Assembly (NCBI RefSeq): GCF_019285775.1
Contig: NZ_CP079105.1
Coordinates: forward strand, 2,108,001-2,172,000
DNA: 64,000 nt
Source: Skermania piniformis
GTDB lineage: Bacteria; Actinomycetota; Actinomycetes; Mycobacteriales; Mycobacteriaceae
Direction: 5' to 3'
Shown: piece after piece, positions 46,500 to 54,299 of the stretch
How positions within the stretch are numbered: position 1 is the stretch's first letter
Layout: every line of letters begins with the position of its first letter
Notes under the pieces: generated by a model
Databases searched by the model: none
Told to the model about the DNA's origin: nothing
What the model saw: the letters and a program-made list of their open reading frames with translations, nothing else
Made by a program: the position numbers and the translations under genes

Positions 46500-47378
46500 G
46501 TGGAGTTGCGCCAGCTCAGGTACTTCGTCGCGGTCGCCGAACAGCTCAGTTTCAGCCGCGCCGCCGATCGGTGTTTTATCTCACAGTCGGCGATTTCGCA
46601 TCAGATCGCTCGGCTGGAACAGGATCTCGGCGTCCAGCTGTTCGAGCGATCCACCCGTGCGGTGACCTTGACCCATCCGGGCGAGCGGCTTCTGCCGCTC
46701 GCCACACAGATGCTCGGTCTGGAGTCGGCGATCCTGGCCGAGTTACGGCCGTCCGGTCACCGGGTCCGGCTCGCTGCCAACATGAGTTTCGCGACCGCGT
46801 CGCTCGGCGCGATCGCGACGGTTCGAGCGGCCAACCCGGACGCCGAGATCGAGTTCGTGATCAAGAGTTTCCACCACCGGGTTGCGGCCGTTCGGGACGG
46901 CGACTGCGATCTGGCGTTGATTCGGGGAAACATCGACGACCCGGCGCTCCAGCTGGATCACCTGTGGACCGAAAGTCTGACGATCGCGACCGCCCGCACA
47001 CATCCGCTCGCCGGGCATGACGCTGTCGACGTAGCCGACCTGGCACCGTTTCCGCTGATCCTGCCGCCGCCGCGAGAGCAGCGGCTGCTCCACGAGGTGA
47101 TCGAGGCCGCATTCGCCGAGCGGGGCCGGACCCCGCTGCTCGGACCGGCTATCCCGCCCGACCACACCGCGACCCTGGAACTGATCAACCACCCGGATGC
47201 CTGGACGGTGCTGTACCCCGACGCGATACCACCGGATGGGCTGGCCCTGCTGCGCGAACGTGACCGAGGCCTGCGGATCGCGGTGTCGGCGGTCACCCGG
47301 CGGAACCGGCCGTTGTCGCCGATGGGGTCCGCGCTGATCACCGCCCTGCGCGCACGCAACGGTGCAGAACCCCGCTAG
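46500..47378 (+). CDS. LysR-family regulator divergent from ndh
   Basis: A 292-residue LysR-type regulator: HTH about 1-60 (MELRQLRYFVAVAEQLSFSR, CFISQSAISHQIARLEQDLG), then the effector domain (about 88-290, HRVRLAANMSFATASLGAIA). It starts at GTG 46500, directly behind a T-N11-A palindrome. The sequence is ordinary and gives no hint of the effector. The most likely target is the divergent NADH dehydrogenase. It ends 12 bases before the stop of a convergent hydrolase. Confidence 0.93.
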   Translation: MELRQLRYFVAVAEQLSFSRAADRCFISQSAISHQIARLEQDLGVQLFERSTRAVTLTHPGERLLPLATQMLGLESAILAELRPSGHRVRLAANMSFATASLGAIATVRAANPDAEIEFVIKSFHHRVAAVRDGDCDLALIRGNIDDPALQLDHLWTESLTIATARTHPLAGHDAVDVADLAPFPLILPPPREQRLLHEVIEAAFAERGRTPLLGPAIPPDHTATLELINHPDAWTVLYPDAIPPDGLALLRERDRGLRIAVSAVTRRNRPLSPMGSALITALRARNGAEPR

Positions 47379-47390
47379 CCGGCCGGGCGC

Positions 47391-48395
47391 TCAGGTCGCA
47401 AATCGTTCGCCGGCGTCGACCACGTCGATCGGTTGACCCGCTCCGGTCCGTAACCGCGCGCGCCAGCCGGCGAGATCGAACGCGACCGGGTCCGTCGAGC
47501 CGATGAAATCGTCGATCACCCGGACGAACCGCTTCGGGTCGGCGTCGAACACCATGTGTCCGCCCCGCGGGAAGACCACCAGGCGGGAGCCCGGCATCGC
47601 GGCATGCGCGTTGTGTGCGTGGGACACCGGAATGATTCCGTCGTTCGCGCCCCAGATGATCTGCACCGGCAGATGCTCGTTCAGATAGCAGCGATCCAGC
47701 GTGGTCGCGCCCTGGCCGCGCCAGTCCACACTGCTCCGCAGGATGCGCATCGACGCTCGATAGGCCCCTGGATCGGCCAGGCCGGCGAGCGACGAGATGA
47801 CCTTCGCCAGATCAGCCAAGATCGTCGGCGCACTGTGCCCGGTGGCTCGGTACCCGCGACTGGCCAGACCGCCGACGAAGTTCGCCGCCGGCGTGACCCC
47901 GGGAAGCCGGAACAGGCGCAACCAGTCGTGTCCGATCGGTGACGCCATCAGCCGGAGCCCAGGATGCAGGTCGGTGCCGAGACCGGCCGCGCCGACCAGT
48001 ACCAGCCGGTCGACCCGCTCGGGAAATTGATACGCAAACTGCGCGACCACCGCACCACCCAACGAATGGCCCACCATGGTGGCGCGCTCCACGCCCAACA
48101 CCGTCAACAGATCACGCAGGCCGTTGGCGTAGGCGGCGACCGAGTAGTCGGCGCGCGGCTTGTCGGAGAGCCCGTGGCCGAGCAGATCCGGTGCGATGAC
48201 CCGATAACGACCCGCCAGCTGCGCGAAGACCGACCGCCACGTCAGTGAGCTGTCGGTGAATCCGTGCAGCAGCACGACCGGCTCGCCGGTGCCGGCGATC
48301 CGCACGGCGCGACGGTAGCCGTGCACCGTGTGGAACTCGACAGATCGGTCGATATCGGCCACTCGCGGAAACTCGAGTACCGGCGCGTCGTTCAT
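47391..48395 (-). CDS. alpha/beta-hydrolase
   Basis: A 334-residue hydrolase with a complete catalytic triad: nucleophile Ser in MVGHSLGGAVV (about 110), Asp in WGANDGIIP (about 250) and His in FPRGGHMVF (about 278). LLHGFTDSSLTW (about 43-54) forms the oxyanion loop. It has no signal peptide. The type is common in mycolic-acid bacteria as lipid or ester hydrolases of unknown substrate. It is monocistronic between a LysR gene and a secreted repeat protein. Confidence 0.9.
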   Translation of the reverse strand: MNDAPVLEFPRVADIDRSVEFHTVHGYRRAVRIAGTGEPVVLLHGFTDSSLTWRSVFAQLAGRYRVIAPDLLGHGLSDKPRADYSVAAYANGLRDLLTVLGVERATMVGHSLGGAVVAQFAYQFPERVDRLVLVGAAGLGTDLHPGLRLMASPIGHDWLRLFRLPGVTPAANFVGGLASRGYRATGHSAPTILADLAKVISSLAGLADPGAYRASMRILRSSVDWRGQGATTLDRCYLNEHLPVQIIWGANDGIIPVSHAHNAHAAMPGSRLVVFPRGGHMVFDADPKRFVRVIDDFIGSTDPVAFDLAGWRARLRTGAGQPIDVVDAGERFAT

Positions 48396-48532
48396 CGTCT
48401 GCGCTCCGTTCCGGACGAGTCGGCAGCGACTCGGCGTTCGATCGAGTCTACTGCGAGCACCCCGTACTCGCTCACCGAGCGAAAGCGGACACGAATCCCG
48501 GCCAACCGAGGAAACCCGAGCCGGACACGAAG

Positions 48533-50089
48533 CTAACCGAAGAACTCCGAGCGGGCGGCGGTGATCCGTGCCTGAGCGGCCCGTGCACCACTGCCGCTGA
48601 TCACCCCGGCGGCGCCGCCGGCGAGCATCAACGCCAGTACCCCACCGACGACGGCGAGCGGATTGGGGAGAGCGCCGGCCGCACTGGTCTCGGCGATCTC
48701 CGGTTGAGCCGCTACCACCGCCGGAGCGCCCGGCGCCGTGACCGGGCGAGCGTTCGGCGACGCCGACGCCGGCGCGTCGATCGAGGTGTCCGACACCGCA
48801 ACACTGTCGGACACCGCAACACTGTCGGACACCGCAACACTGTCGGAGACCGCGGCGCTGTCGGACGCCACCGGCTCGTTCGAAGTGGTCGACCGATGGG
48901 TTGCGGCGGACCCGGCCGAGCCGGCGCTGCCGCCGACCCGCGGAGCCAGCAGGGTCGGCAGTCCGACGTCGCCGGGAAGATCCGGTCCGCCACCCCCCGG
49001 CGGCGGTGACGTCACCAGACCGGCCAGAACCGGACTCTGCACCGTCGGCGCGGCAACCTGTGACGCTGCGTCGGCAGGTGTGGCGGCGGTGGTCGGCACC
49101 GCGGCCGACGGTGGTGCGGTAACGCCGATCGATGTCGTCGGCGCGGTCACCGGGACGCTCGGCCGCGGCGAGCCGCCGCCACTCGACGAGGAGCTGTTCG
49201 CAGCCACGCCGACGTTGGTCCCGACGCCCGGTGTGGCTGCGCCGATCAGCGCGGGCACTACCGGCGACGTCGCGACGAGGGCCGCGGTTTCGATCGGCAG
49301 GGTCCCGGTCGGGGGGAGCGTGCCGGTGGTGACGGAAACGGTCGTGGTCGGCGAGATCGTCGTCGTGGGTAGGACAGTCGTGGGTGGCACAGTCGTGGGT
49401 GGGACGGTCGTTGCCGACGGTGTCTGGGGAGGGACCGAGCCCGAGCCGGCACCACCACCCCCGCCGATCGAAATTTCGACGGTCGCATCGGCCGAGATAT
49501 CGGTGGGATCGGTCGACCCGCCGACCGTAGCGCCGACCGACACCGCGGTGGTGGGATCGGTCGACCCACCGACCGTCGCCGCCACCGACCCCGCTGCGGT
49601 CGGCGACTCGCTGCTGCGCGACGCGCCGGTCGGCGGATCGGCACCGTCGGTCGAGCCGGCACCAACTCCGCCGGTACCACCGCCACCGACGGACGCCCCG
49701 GCGGACACCGACGAACCCGCCTCATCGCCGGTGCTCGAGCCGCCGGTACTCGAGGCGCCGAGTGATGCGGTCGGCCGCGGGGCCCGCGACGGGCGCGAAT
49801 CGGTCCCACCGGCGGCGCCGGTACCTGCCTTTTCGGTGCCGCCGTTCCCAGTCCCGCTATCGGTGTGCGTGCTCTTCGAACCGGCGGTCTTCGACCCGGT
49901 ATTTTTCGAGCCGGCGCCGATACCCGAGTCGCCCGCGGAACTGTCGGTTCCGCCGACGGCTGCAGAGCCCGCTCCCTGGTCGGCGGGCGCTCCGGCGGCG
50001 CCGGGCACCGCCCCCAGCAAGGCGATGGCCGAAACCCCCGCCGCGGCTGCCAAACGCGCGGCAACCCCCCTTCGCGCGCGCACGCCCAC
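48533..50089 (-). CDS. secreted, low-complexity Ser/Thr/Pro/Gly-rich protein with C-terminal anchor
   Basis: A 518-residue protein starting at GTG 50089 with a near-perfect GGAGGTGA ribosome site. A basic signal peptide (about 1-33, cleavage after AAGA) leads into about 430 residues of Ser/Thr/Gly/Ala/Pro-rich repeats. These include GSK-TG units, long TTTVPPTT-like blocks, and DSVAVS units at about 410-433. The C-terminus has a hydrophobic helix (NPLAVVGGVLALMLAGGAAGVI, about 476-497) and a short basic tail, as in wall- or membrane-anchored stalk proteins. The opposite strand also has a long open frame, a by-product of the biased composition. This frame is preferred for its signal peptide, ribosome site and anchor. 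Function unknown; a mucin-like surface stalk is a reasonable guess. Confidence 0.7.
   Translation of the reverse strand: MGVRARRGVAARLAAAAGVSAIALLGAVPGAAGAPADQGAGSAAVGGTDSSAGDSGIGAGSKNTGSKTAGSKSTHTDSGTGNGGTEKAGTGAAGGTDSRPSRAPRPTASLGASSTGGSSTGDEAGSSVSAGASVGGGGTGGVGAGSTDGADPPTGASRSSESPTAAGSVAATVGGSTDPTTAVSVGATVGGSTDPTDISADATVEISIGGGGGAGSGSVPPQTPSATTVPPTTVPPTTVLPTTTISPTTTVSVTTGTLPPTGTLPIETAALVATSPVVPALIGAATPGVGTNVGVAANSSSSSGGGSPRPSVPVTAPTTSIGVTAPPSAAVPTTAATPADAASQVAAPTVQSPVLAGLVTSPPPGGGGPDLPGDVGLPTLLAPRVGGSAGSAGSAATHRSTTSNEPVASDSAAVSDSVAVSDSVAVSDSVAVSDTSIDAPASASPNARPVTAPGAPAVVAAQPEIAETSAAGALPNPLAVVGGVLALMLAGGAAGVISGSGARAAQARITAARSEFFG
48791..48862. repeat. 18-bp tandem repeat, four copies
   Basis: The unit GGACACCGCAACACTGTC repeats head to tail (48791-48808 with one mismatch, 48809-48826, 48827-48844 exact, 48845-48862 diverged), encoding the DSVAVS hexapeptide of the secreted protein on the minus strand. 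The near identity at DNA level suggests recent expansion, and copy number could vary between strains. Confidence 0.9.
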
Positions 50090-50246
50090 CGTTCACCTCC
50101 ATGTCGGCCGTCGGCCGGTTTCGTACTGTGTCGAGATCACCATCGTAACCATGCGCGTGGTCTGCGACTGTGGCGATGCCGGACTTGCGGTGGTGAAATG
50201 TCGCCGACCCGATTCCGACGGTCGGTGAAAAGTCCGGGAATCGGAG

Positions 50247-50268
50247 CCGGCCGCCGTTCGGCGGCCGG
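50247..50268 (-). terminator. GC-rich hairpin terminator
   Basis: CCGGCCGCC (50247-50255), loop GTTC, GGCGGCCGG (50260-50268): a perfect 9-bp stem. It lies 15 bases beyond the stop of the small minus-strand gene ending at 50283 and upstream of the secreted-protein gene, so it most likely ends the small gene's transcript. Confidence 0.65.
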
Positions 50269-50282
50269 TGATCCGCGGCCGG

Positions 50283-50558
50283 TCAGCGTTCCATACTGCT
50301 GTCGAGCACGGCGAGCGCGTGCGCCTCACCGGCGAACCATCGAGCCAGCTCCTCGGGATTGATCTCGTTCATCCCTTTCTGGAACTCGGCCACCAAAGCG
50401 GCGATCACCGCGGTCGGACGTAGCTCTTCGGTGGGGTCCGCGATGGCGTCGAGGGAGGCCGTGACAGCGACCCCGTCCCGACGGGCGGCGTGCGCGAGAA
50501 TCGACACCGCGACCTGCCGCTCTCGAAGTGAGGCTTCGTGATTGAATCGTCCGGTCAT
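50283..50558 (-). CDS. small helical protein of unknown function
   Basis: Ninety-one residues from ATG 50558, mostly helical and moderately acidic: ERQVAVSILAHAARRDG, PTEELRPTAVIAALVAEFQKGM and NEINPEELARWFAGEAHAL are predicted amphipathic helices. There is no signal peptide or cysteine. The start is supported by an AGAGAGGA site 9 bases upstream; a longer frame to 50828 has no coding character. It is monocistronic, ended by a strong hairpin. I do not recognise the family. Confidence 0.65.
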   Translation of the reverse strand: MTGRFNHEASLRERQVAVSILAHAARRDGVAVTASLDAIADPTEELRPTAVIAALVAEFQKGMNEINPEELARWFAGEAHALAVLDSSMER

Positions 50559-51273
50559 GCCGTCAGTCCTCTCTCTCGAACCCGTCACAGGTGCGACGGT
50601 GATGGATTGAACTTCGCCCGATCCGCTGGCCGGTGATGCGATCGGCGCCGGTCTCTCGATGCCCGTAGTCGGACATCGCTGTATCGACTGACCTGCACAG
50701 ACTATTACGACCAACGTTGTTTTCTCGAACGAAGTGCTGCGGGACCACGCCCCCTGCGGATGCGCGACCCAGCTCGACCGGCAGGCACACTCGCCGGCCT
50801 TTCTAGCGGTCCGCTCGCGACTTCGCACAGCGCCCCATCGGCCCGTTCGGACCCGGCGACACGCGATACCCCCGAGCGCACATCGATCCTCGAGTCGACT
50901 TCGCCGACCCTCGCCGCCGCCGTAGCAACGACCCCTCGACTACAAGTCGGCAGCCGGTCCGGGCGACTTACCGCCATCGCACTGCACGCCGCAGTCGGCC
51001 GGACCAACCGGTTCGACTGCGCCATGGGCCACCTCTTGCACTCGAGCTTGCAACTATTCGCTCTGAGAAAGCAGGTTTGCTGCAAATTCGCGGCATGTCA
51101 ACGTACACGCCGAGACACGCCGAACAATCGTCGCGTCATCGCATTCGCGTAAGGGGTTAGCGCAATCTACCCGTTCCAATTTTCGGACCAAAACAAACTC
51201 CAGGTCCTTTATGGCACACTGGAAAGTCCATCACGTCGGGGTGGCGGGCACGCATCGGCCAGATCGGAGCGGT
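50559..51273. other. long intergenic region, no gene seen
   Basis: About 700 bases between divergent genes (small protein leftward, Lsr2-like rightward). Open frames exist on both strands but show no domain, ribosome site or coding bias that I can defend. The section 51030-51210 is less GC-rich than its surroundings (TTTGCTGCAAATTCGCGG, then CCGTTCCAATTTTCGG), as expected for promoters and for DNA bound by Lsr2-type proteins. No tRNA, repeat or strong hairpin was found. Confidence 0.5.
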
Positions 51274-51567
51274 ATGAGGACCATGAGCGCAAACCAGCAC
51301 GTAGACCCGGTTCGCGGGCCCGACGTGCAGCAGATCCGGTTCGCGATCGACGGTGTCGACTACGACATCGAGCTCGATTCGCTCGAGTCTGCTCGGTTCC
51401 GGGAACTGCTCGGTCCTTACGTCGCACGAGCCGTCGCTGCGCCCGACCGTCGTCGGCACCTGCAGGAGATCCGCCGCTGGGCGCGTGCCAACGGCCTGCC
51501 GATCTCGGCGCACGGTCGCATCCCACGTTCGGTCCAGGAGGCTTATGACACCGTCCACGACCTCTGA
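51274..51567 (+). CDS. Lsr2-family nucleoid protein (short form)
   Basis: A 97-residue protein starting at ATG 51274 after GGAG. The N-terminal dimerisation strand pattern (VQQIRFAIDGVDYDIELDS, about 16-34) and the C-terminal DNA-binding helix pair (RHLQEIRRWARANGLPISAHGRIPRSVQEAYDT, about 60-92) match Lsr2. The basic Gly/Arg linker of classical Lsr2 is missing, and the minor-groove RGR clamp is read here as HGR. It may be a paralogue that modulates Lsr2 or binds different sites. Its last 23 bases overlap the start of the SAM-hydrolase gene, so the two are coupled. Confidence 0.83.
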   Translation: MRTMSANQHVDPVRGPDVQQIRFAIDGVDYDIELDSLESARFRELLGPYVARAVAAPDRRRHLQEIRRWARANGLPISAHGRIPRSVQEAYDTVHDL

Positions 51568-52372
51568 TCGGCGGGCACCCGACCAATCCCCGTTCATCAG
51601 CCTGACCACCGACTTCGGTTCGTTCTACAGCGGAATCTGCGTGGGCGTGCTGGCCCGCCTCGCACCGGCGGCCCGAGTGCTCGTGGTCACCGCAGATCTG
51701 CCACGATTCGCGGTGACCGCCGGTGCGGTGCAGTTGCGAGCCGCCCTGCCTTACCTGCCGGTCGGGATCCATCTCGGAATCGTCGATCCGGGGGTCGGGA
51801 CCGATCGGCTGCCGATCGCTATTCGATGCGCTCGGGGCGACGTGCTGATCGGACCGGACAACGGGCTGCTGGTGCCTGCGGCGCAGGTACTCGGTGGTGT
51901 GTACGAAGCCCGTGCGCTGGCCGCCCCCGACCTGCGGCTGCCGAATCCGGCGCCGACGTTCCACGGGCGGGACATCTTCGCGCCGGCCGCCGCGTATCTG
52001 GCCGACGGTGTGCCGTTGTCCCGGTTCGGCCCGTCGATCACGCCGGTCGAACTGGACCGCCCGCGCGTCGAACACGACACCTCGAAGCCGGGGGCGGTGC
52101 GTGCGGTGGTGCTGTTCGTCGATGCCTTCGGCAACCTGGTCCTGGGCGCGGAACCGGCCGACCTGGCGGCGGCGCCGGGCTCCCGGTTGCTTGTCCAGGG
52201 CCACGCAGCAACCCGAACCGACACCTTCGCCGCGGTAGCGCCCGGCGGGTACGCCGTCCTGGTCGATTCGTCGGGCTGGCTGGCCGTCGCGGTGAACCGC
52301 GGCGACGCGGCGCGGGAGCTGGGGCTGGGGCCGGGCGATCCGGTGCTGATCGAGGTCGGCAGCCCGGCGTAG
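51545..52372 (+). CDS. S-adenosylmethionine hydroxide adenosyltransferase (DUF62)
   Basis: A 275-residue enzyme of the fluorinase/chlorinase superfamily, the hydroxide-using subgroup that splits SAM into adenosine and methionine. LTTDFGSFYSG (20-30) opens the fold. The triad of the hydroxide group is complete: Asp81 in VDPGVGTDR, Arg88 seven residues later, and His at about 140 in TFHGRDIFAPAAA. GPDNGLL (about 100) and DAFGNLVL (about 195) are also present. The ATG overlaps the end of the Lsr2-like gene with AGGAG inside it. Halogenation is unlikely because the Arg/His pair marks the hydroxide type. Confidence 0.92.
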   Translation: MTPSTTSDRRAPDQSPFISLTTDFGSFYSGICVGVLARLAPAARVLVVTADLPRFAVTAGAVQLRAALPYLPVGIHLGIVDPGVGTDRLPIAIRCARGDVLIGPDNGLLVPAAQVLGGVYEARALAAPDLRLPNPAPTFHGRDIFAPAAAYLADGVPLSRFGPSITPVELDRPRVEHDTSKPGAVRAVVLFVDAFGNLVLGAEPADLAAAPGSRLLVQGHAATRTDTFAAVAPGGYAVLVDSSGWLAVAVNRGDAARELGLGPGDPVLIEVGSPA

Positions 52373-52382
52373 CCTGCAGGGC

Positions 52383-53486
52383 GTGCAGCTGCCCGTGATG
52401 CCGCCGGTAAAGCCCATGCTGGCCAAGTCGACGCCGTCGGTACCGCGGGACGCCGGCCTGCGGTTTGAACCCAAGTGGGACGGATTCCGTTCGGTGGTGT
52501 TCCGGGACGGCGAGGAGGTCGAGCTCGGGTCGCGCAACGATCGACCGCTCACCCGCTACTTCCCGGAACTGGCCGAATTTCTGGCCACGGCACTGCCGCC
52601 CCGCTGCGTACTGGACGGGGAGATCGTCCTGGTCACCGAGCGCGGGCTGGACTTCGACGTGCTGCAGAATCGACTGCATCCGGCCGCGTCACGGGTTCGC
52701 AAACTTGCCGCCGAAACCCCGGCCAGCTTCGTCGCCTTCGACCTGCTGGCACTCGATGACGCCGACCTCACCGCAGCGCCGTTCGACCGGCGTCGGGAGT
52801 TGCTGGAGACGATCGTGCCGCCGGATCAGCCGAACGTGCACCTCACCCCGATCACCGACGATCCCGACCTCGCCCAGGACTGGTTCGACCGGTTCGAGGG
52901 CGCAGGCTTCGACGGTGTCATGGCCAAGGCCGCCGATCAGGTATACCTCCAGGGCAAACGGGTGATGCTCAAGATCAAGCACGAGCGGACAGCCGACTGC
53001 GTGGTGGCCGGATTCCGCTGGCACAAGGACGGCGCGGGCGTCGGCTCGCTGCTGCTGGGTCTCTACGACGACGACGGGCAACTGCACCATGTCGGCGTCG
53101 CCGCCAGCTTCACGGCGGCCCGCCGGCGCGAGTTGGTCACCGAGCTGGCGCCGTTGCGGGCCGGGGCTGCCGACGAACATCCGTGGGCGCGCTGGGCCGA
53201 GGCGGCCGAGCAGGCACGCGCCACCGGCAAGATGCCCGGCGGGCTGAGTCGCTGGTCGGGCGGCAAGGATCTGTCCTGGGAGCCGCTGCGCATCGAGCTG
53301 GTGGCCGAAGTTCGCTACGAACACGTGCAAGCCGGGCGGTTCCGGCACGGTGGCCGACTGGTCCGGTTCCGGCCGGACCGGACCGCCGCATCCTGCACCT
53401 ATGCCCAGTTGGACCAGGTCGCCCCGGCGGAGCTGGGCGCGATCTTCACCGGGTCCCGATCCCGGCCAGCAGATCGGTCTCGGTGA
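52383..53486 (+). CDS. ATP-dependent DNA ligase, LigC-like
   Basis: A 367-residue ATP-dependent DNA ligase. The adenylated Lys31 is in EPKWDGFRSV (motif I). Further motifs are GSRNDRPLTRYFPEL (Ia), VLDGEIVL (III, about 80), SFVAFDLLAL (IIIa), FDGVMAKAAD (IV, about 181) and LKIKHERTADCVV (V, about 200). The OB-fold domain follows to about 345. There is no polymerase or nuclease domain, as in mycobacterial LigC, thought to act in backup repair or end joining. It starts at GTG 52383, ten bases after the SAM hydrolase, and overlaps the convergent PIG-L gene by 41 bases. Confidence 0.94.
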   Translation: MQLPVMPPVKPMLAKSTPSVPRDAGLRFEPKWDGFRSVVFRDGEEVELGSRNDRPLTRYFPELAEFLATALPPRCVLDGEIVLVTERGLDFDVLQNRLHPAASRVRKLAAETPASFVAFDLLALDDADLTAAPFDRRRELLETIVPPDQPNVHLTPITDDPDLAQDWFDRFEGAGFDGVMAKAADQVYLQGKRVMLKIKHERTADCVVAGFRWHKDGAGVGSLLLGLYDDDGQLHHVGVAASFTAARRRELVTELAPLRAGAADEHPWARWAEAAEQARATGKMPGGLSRWSGGKDLSWEPLRIELVAEVRYEHVQAGRFRHGGRLVRFRPDRTAASCTYAQLDQVAPAELGAIFTGSRSRPADRSR

Positions 53487-54252
53487 TCCCCGGACCCTGG
53501 CCGGCGCGGATGAACCACTCGGTGCCGAAAAGGTAGGCGAAGGCTTCCGGCGGAATCGACAGGAAACGCGACGACTCGCTGATCTGACTGGCGTGTGCTG
53601 CCATCGCATCCCGTTTCGCGTCCAGGTACTTCGTCACGTCGACCGACGCGGTGAGTTCCGCGGCAGGTTTGCCCATCGTCGACATCCGGGCCACTTCCTC
53701 CTCGGTCAGCTCCGTCGGTTCCATACCCAGCTCCGCCGCGGCCGCGACGCCGGCCACGAACATGTCGCGGTTCATCGTCTGCTGGAACACCCGCGGCGTC
53801 CCGGCCAGTTCGCCGGCCCGCATCCCCACCCGGTGCACCTGGATATGGTCGGGATGGCCGTAACCGCCGTTGTCGTCGTAACAGGTCAGGACGTCGGCGT
53901 TCTCCTCGGTCAAGATCGCGGCCAGCCGCTGTGCGGCCTCCTCGACCGGAGCGGTCCAGAACGAATCCGGTGCGGTGTTCGTCGGTTCGCCCATCATTCC
54001 GGAGTCGCGGTAGCCGAGAAACTCCACCCGATCGGCGCCGAGCACCTCGGCGGCGGCATGGGTCTCGGCCACCCGCCGCTGCCACAACGGCTCACCGTCG
54101 GCGAGCACGCCCTCGACGACCTCTCCCTCCTCGCCCCGGGTCGCGACCACCAGCACCACCCGATGGCCGTCCTCGTGGGCTTTGCGCATCACCCCGCCGC
54201 AGGCGATCGATTCGTCGTCGGGATGGGCATGAAAGGTCACCAAGGTCGCCAT
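53446..54252 (-). CDS. PIG-L family zinc deacetylase (Mca/MshB-like)
   Basis: A 268-residue LmbE-like zinc hydrolase. Metal-binding motifs are TFHAHPDDESIA (about 6-17) and YGHPDHIQVH (about 132-141), with TRGEEGEVVEG between. The family includes the mycothiol enzymes MshB and Mca. The sequence here is more distant from both, so it is probably a third paralogue acting on an N-acetylglucosaminyl compound or a drug conjugate. It is monocistronic, and its 3' end overlaps the LigC-type ligase. Confidence 0.88.
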   Translation of the reverse strand: MATLVTFHAHPDDESIACGGVMRKAHEDGHRVVLVVATRGEEGEVVEGVLADGEPLWQRRVAETHAAAEVLGADRVEFLGYRDSGMMGEPTNTAPDSFWTAPVEEAAQRLAAILTEENADVLTCYDDNGGYGHPDHIQVHRVGMRAGELAGTPRVFQQTMNRDMFVAGVAAAAELGMEPTELTEEEVARMSTMGKPAAELTASVDVTKYLDAKRDAMAAHASQISESSRFLSIPPEAFAYLFGTEWFIRAGQGPGITETDLLAGIGTR

Positions 54253-54299
54253 CGCGCCGACGGTACCGGGCCGGTCCGGCCCGATGCGAGAATCGGCCG

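Noticed and set aside
48738-50228. Long plus-strand open frame opposite the secreted repeat protein
   Set aside because: It has no signal peptide, no good ribosome site and only repeat-derived low-complexity sequence; the minus frame has a signal peptide, a strong ribosome site and a C-terminal anchor.
50705-51152. Overlapping frames on both strands in the long intergenic region
   Set aside because: No ribosome site, no domain and no consistent coding bias.
51545-52372. Calling the DUF62 gene a fluorinase or chlorinase
   Set aside because: The Asp-Arg-His triad of the hydroxide adenosyltransferases is complete, so halide use is unlikely.
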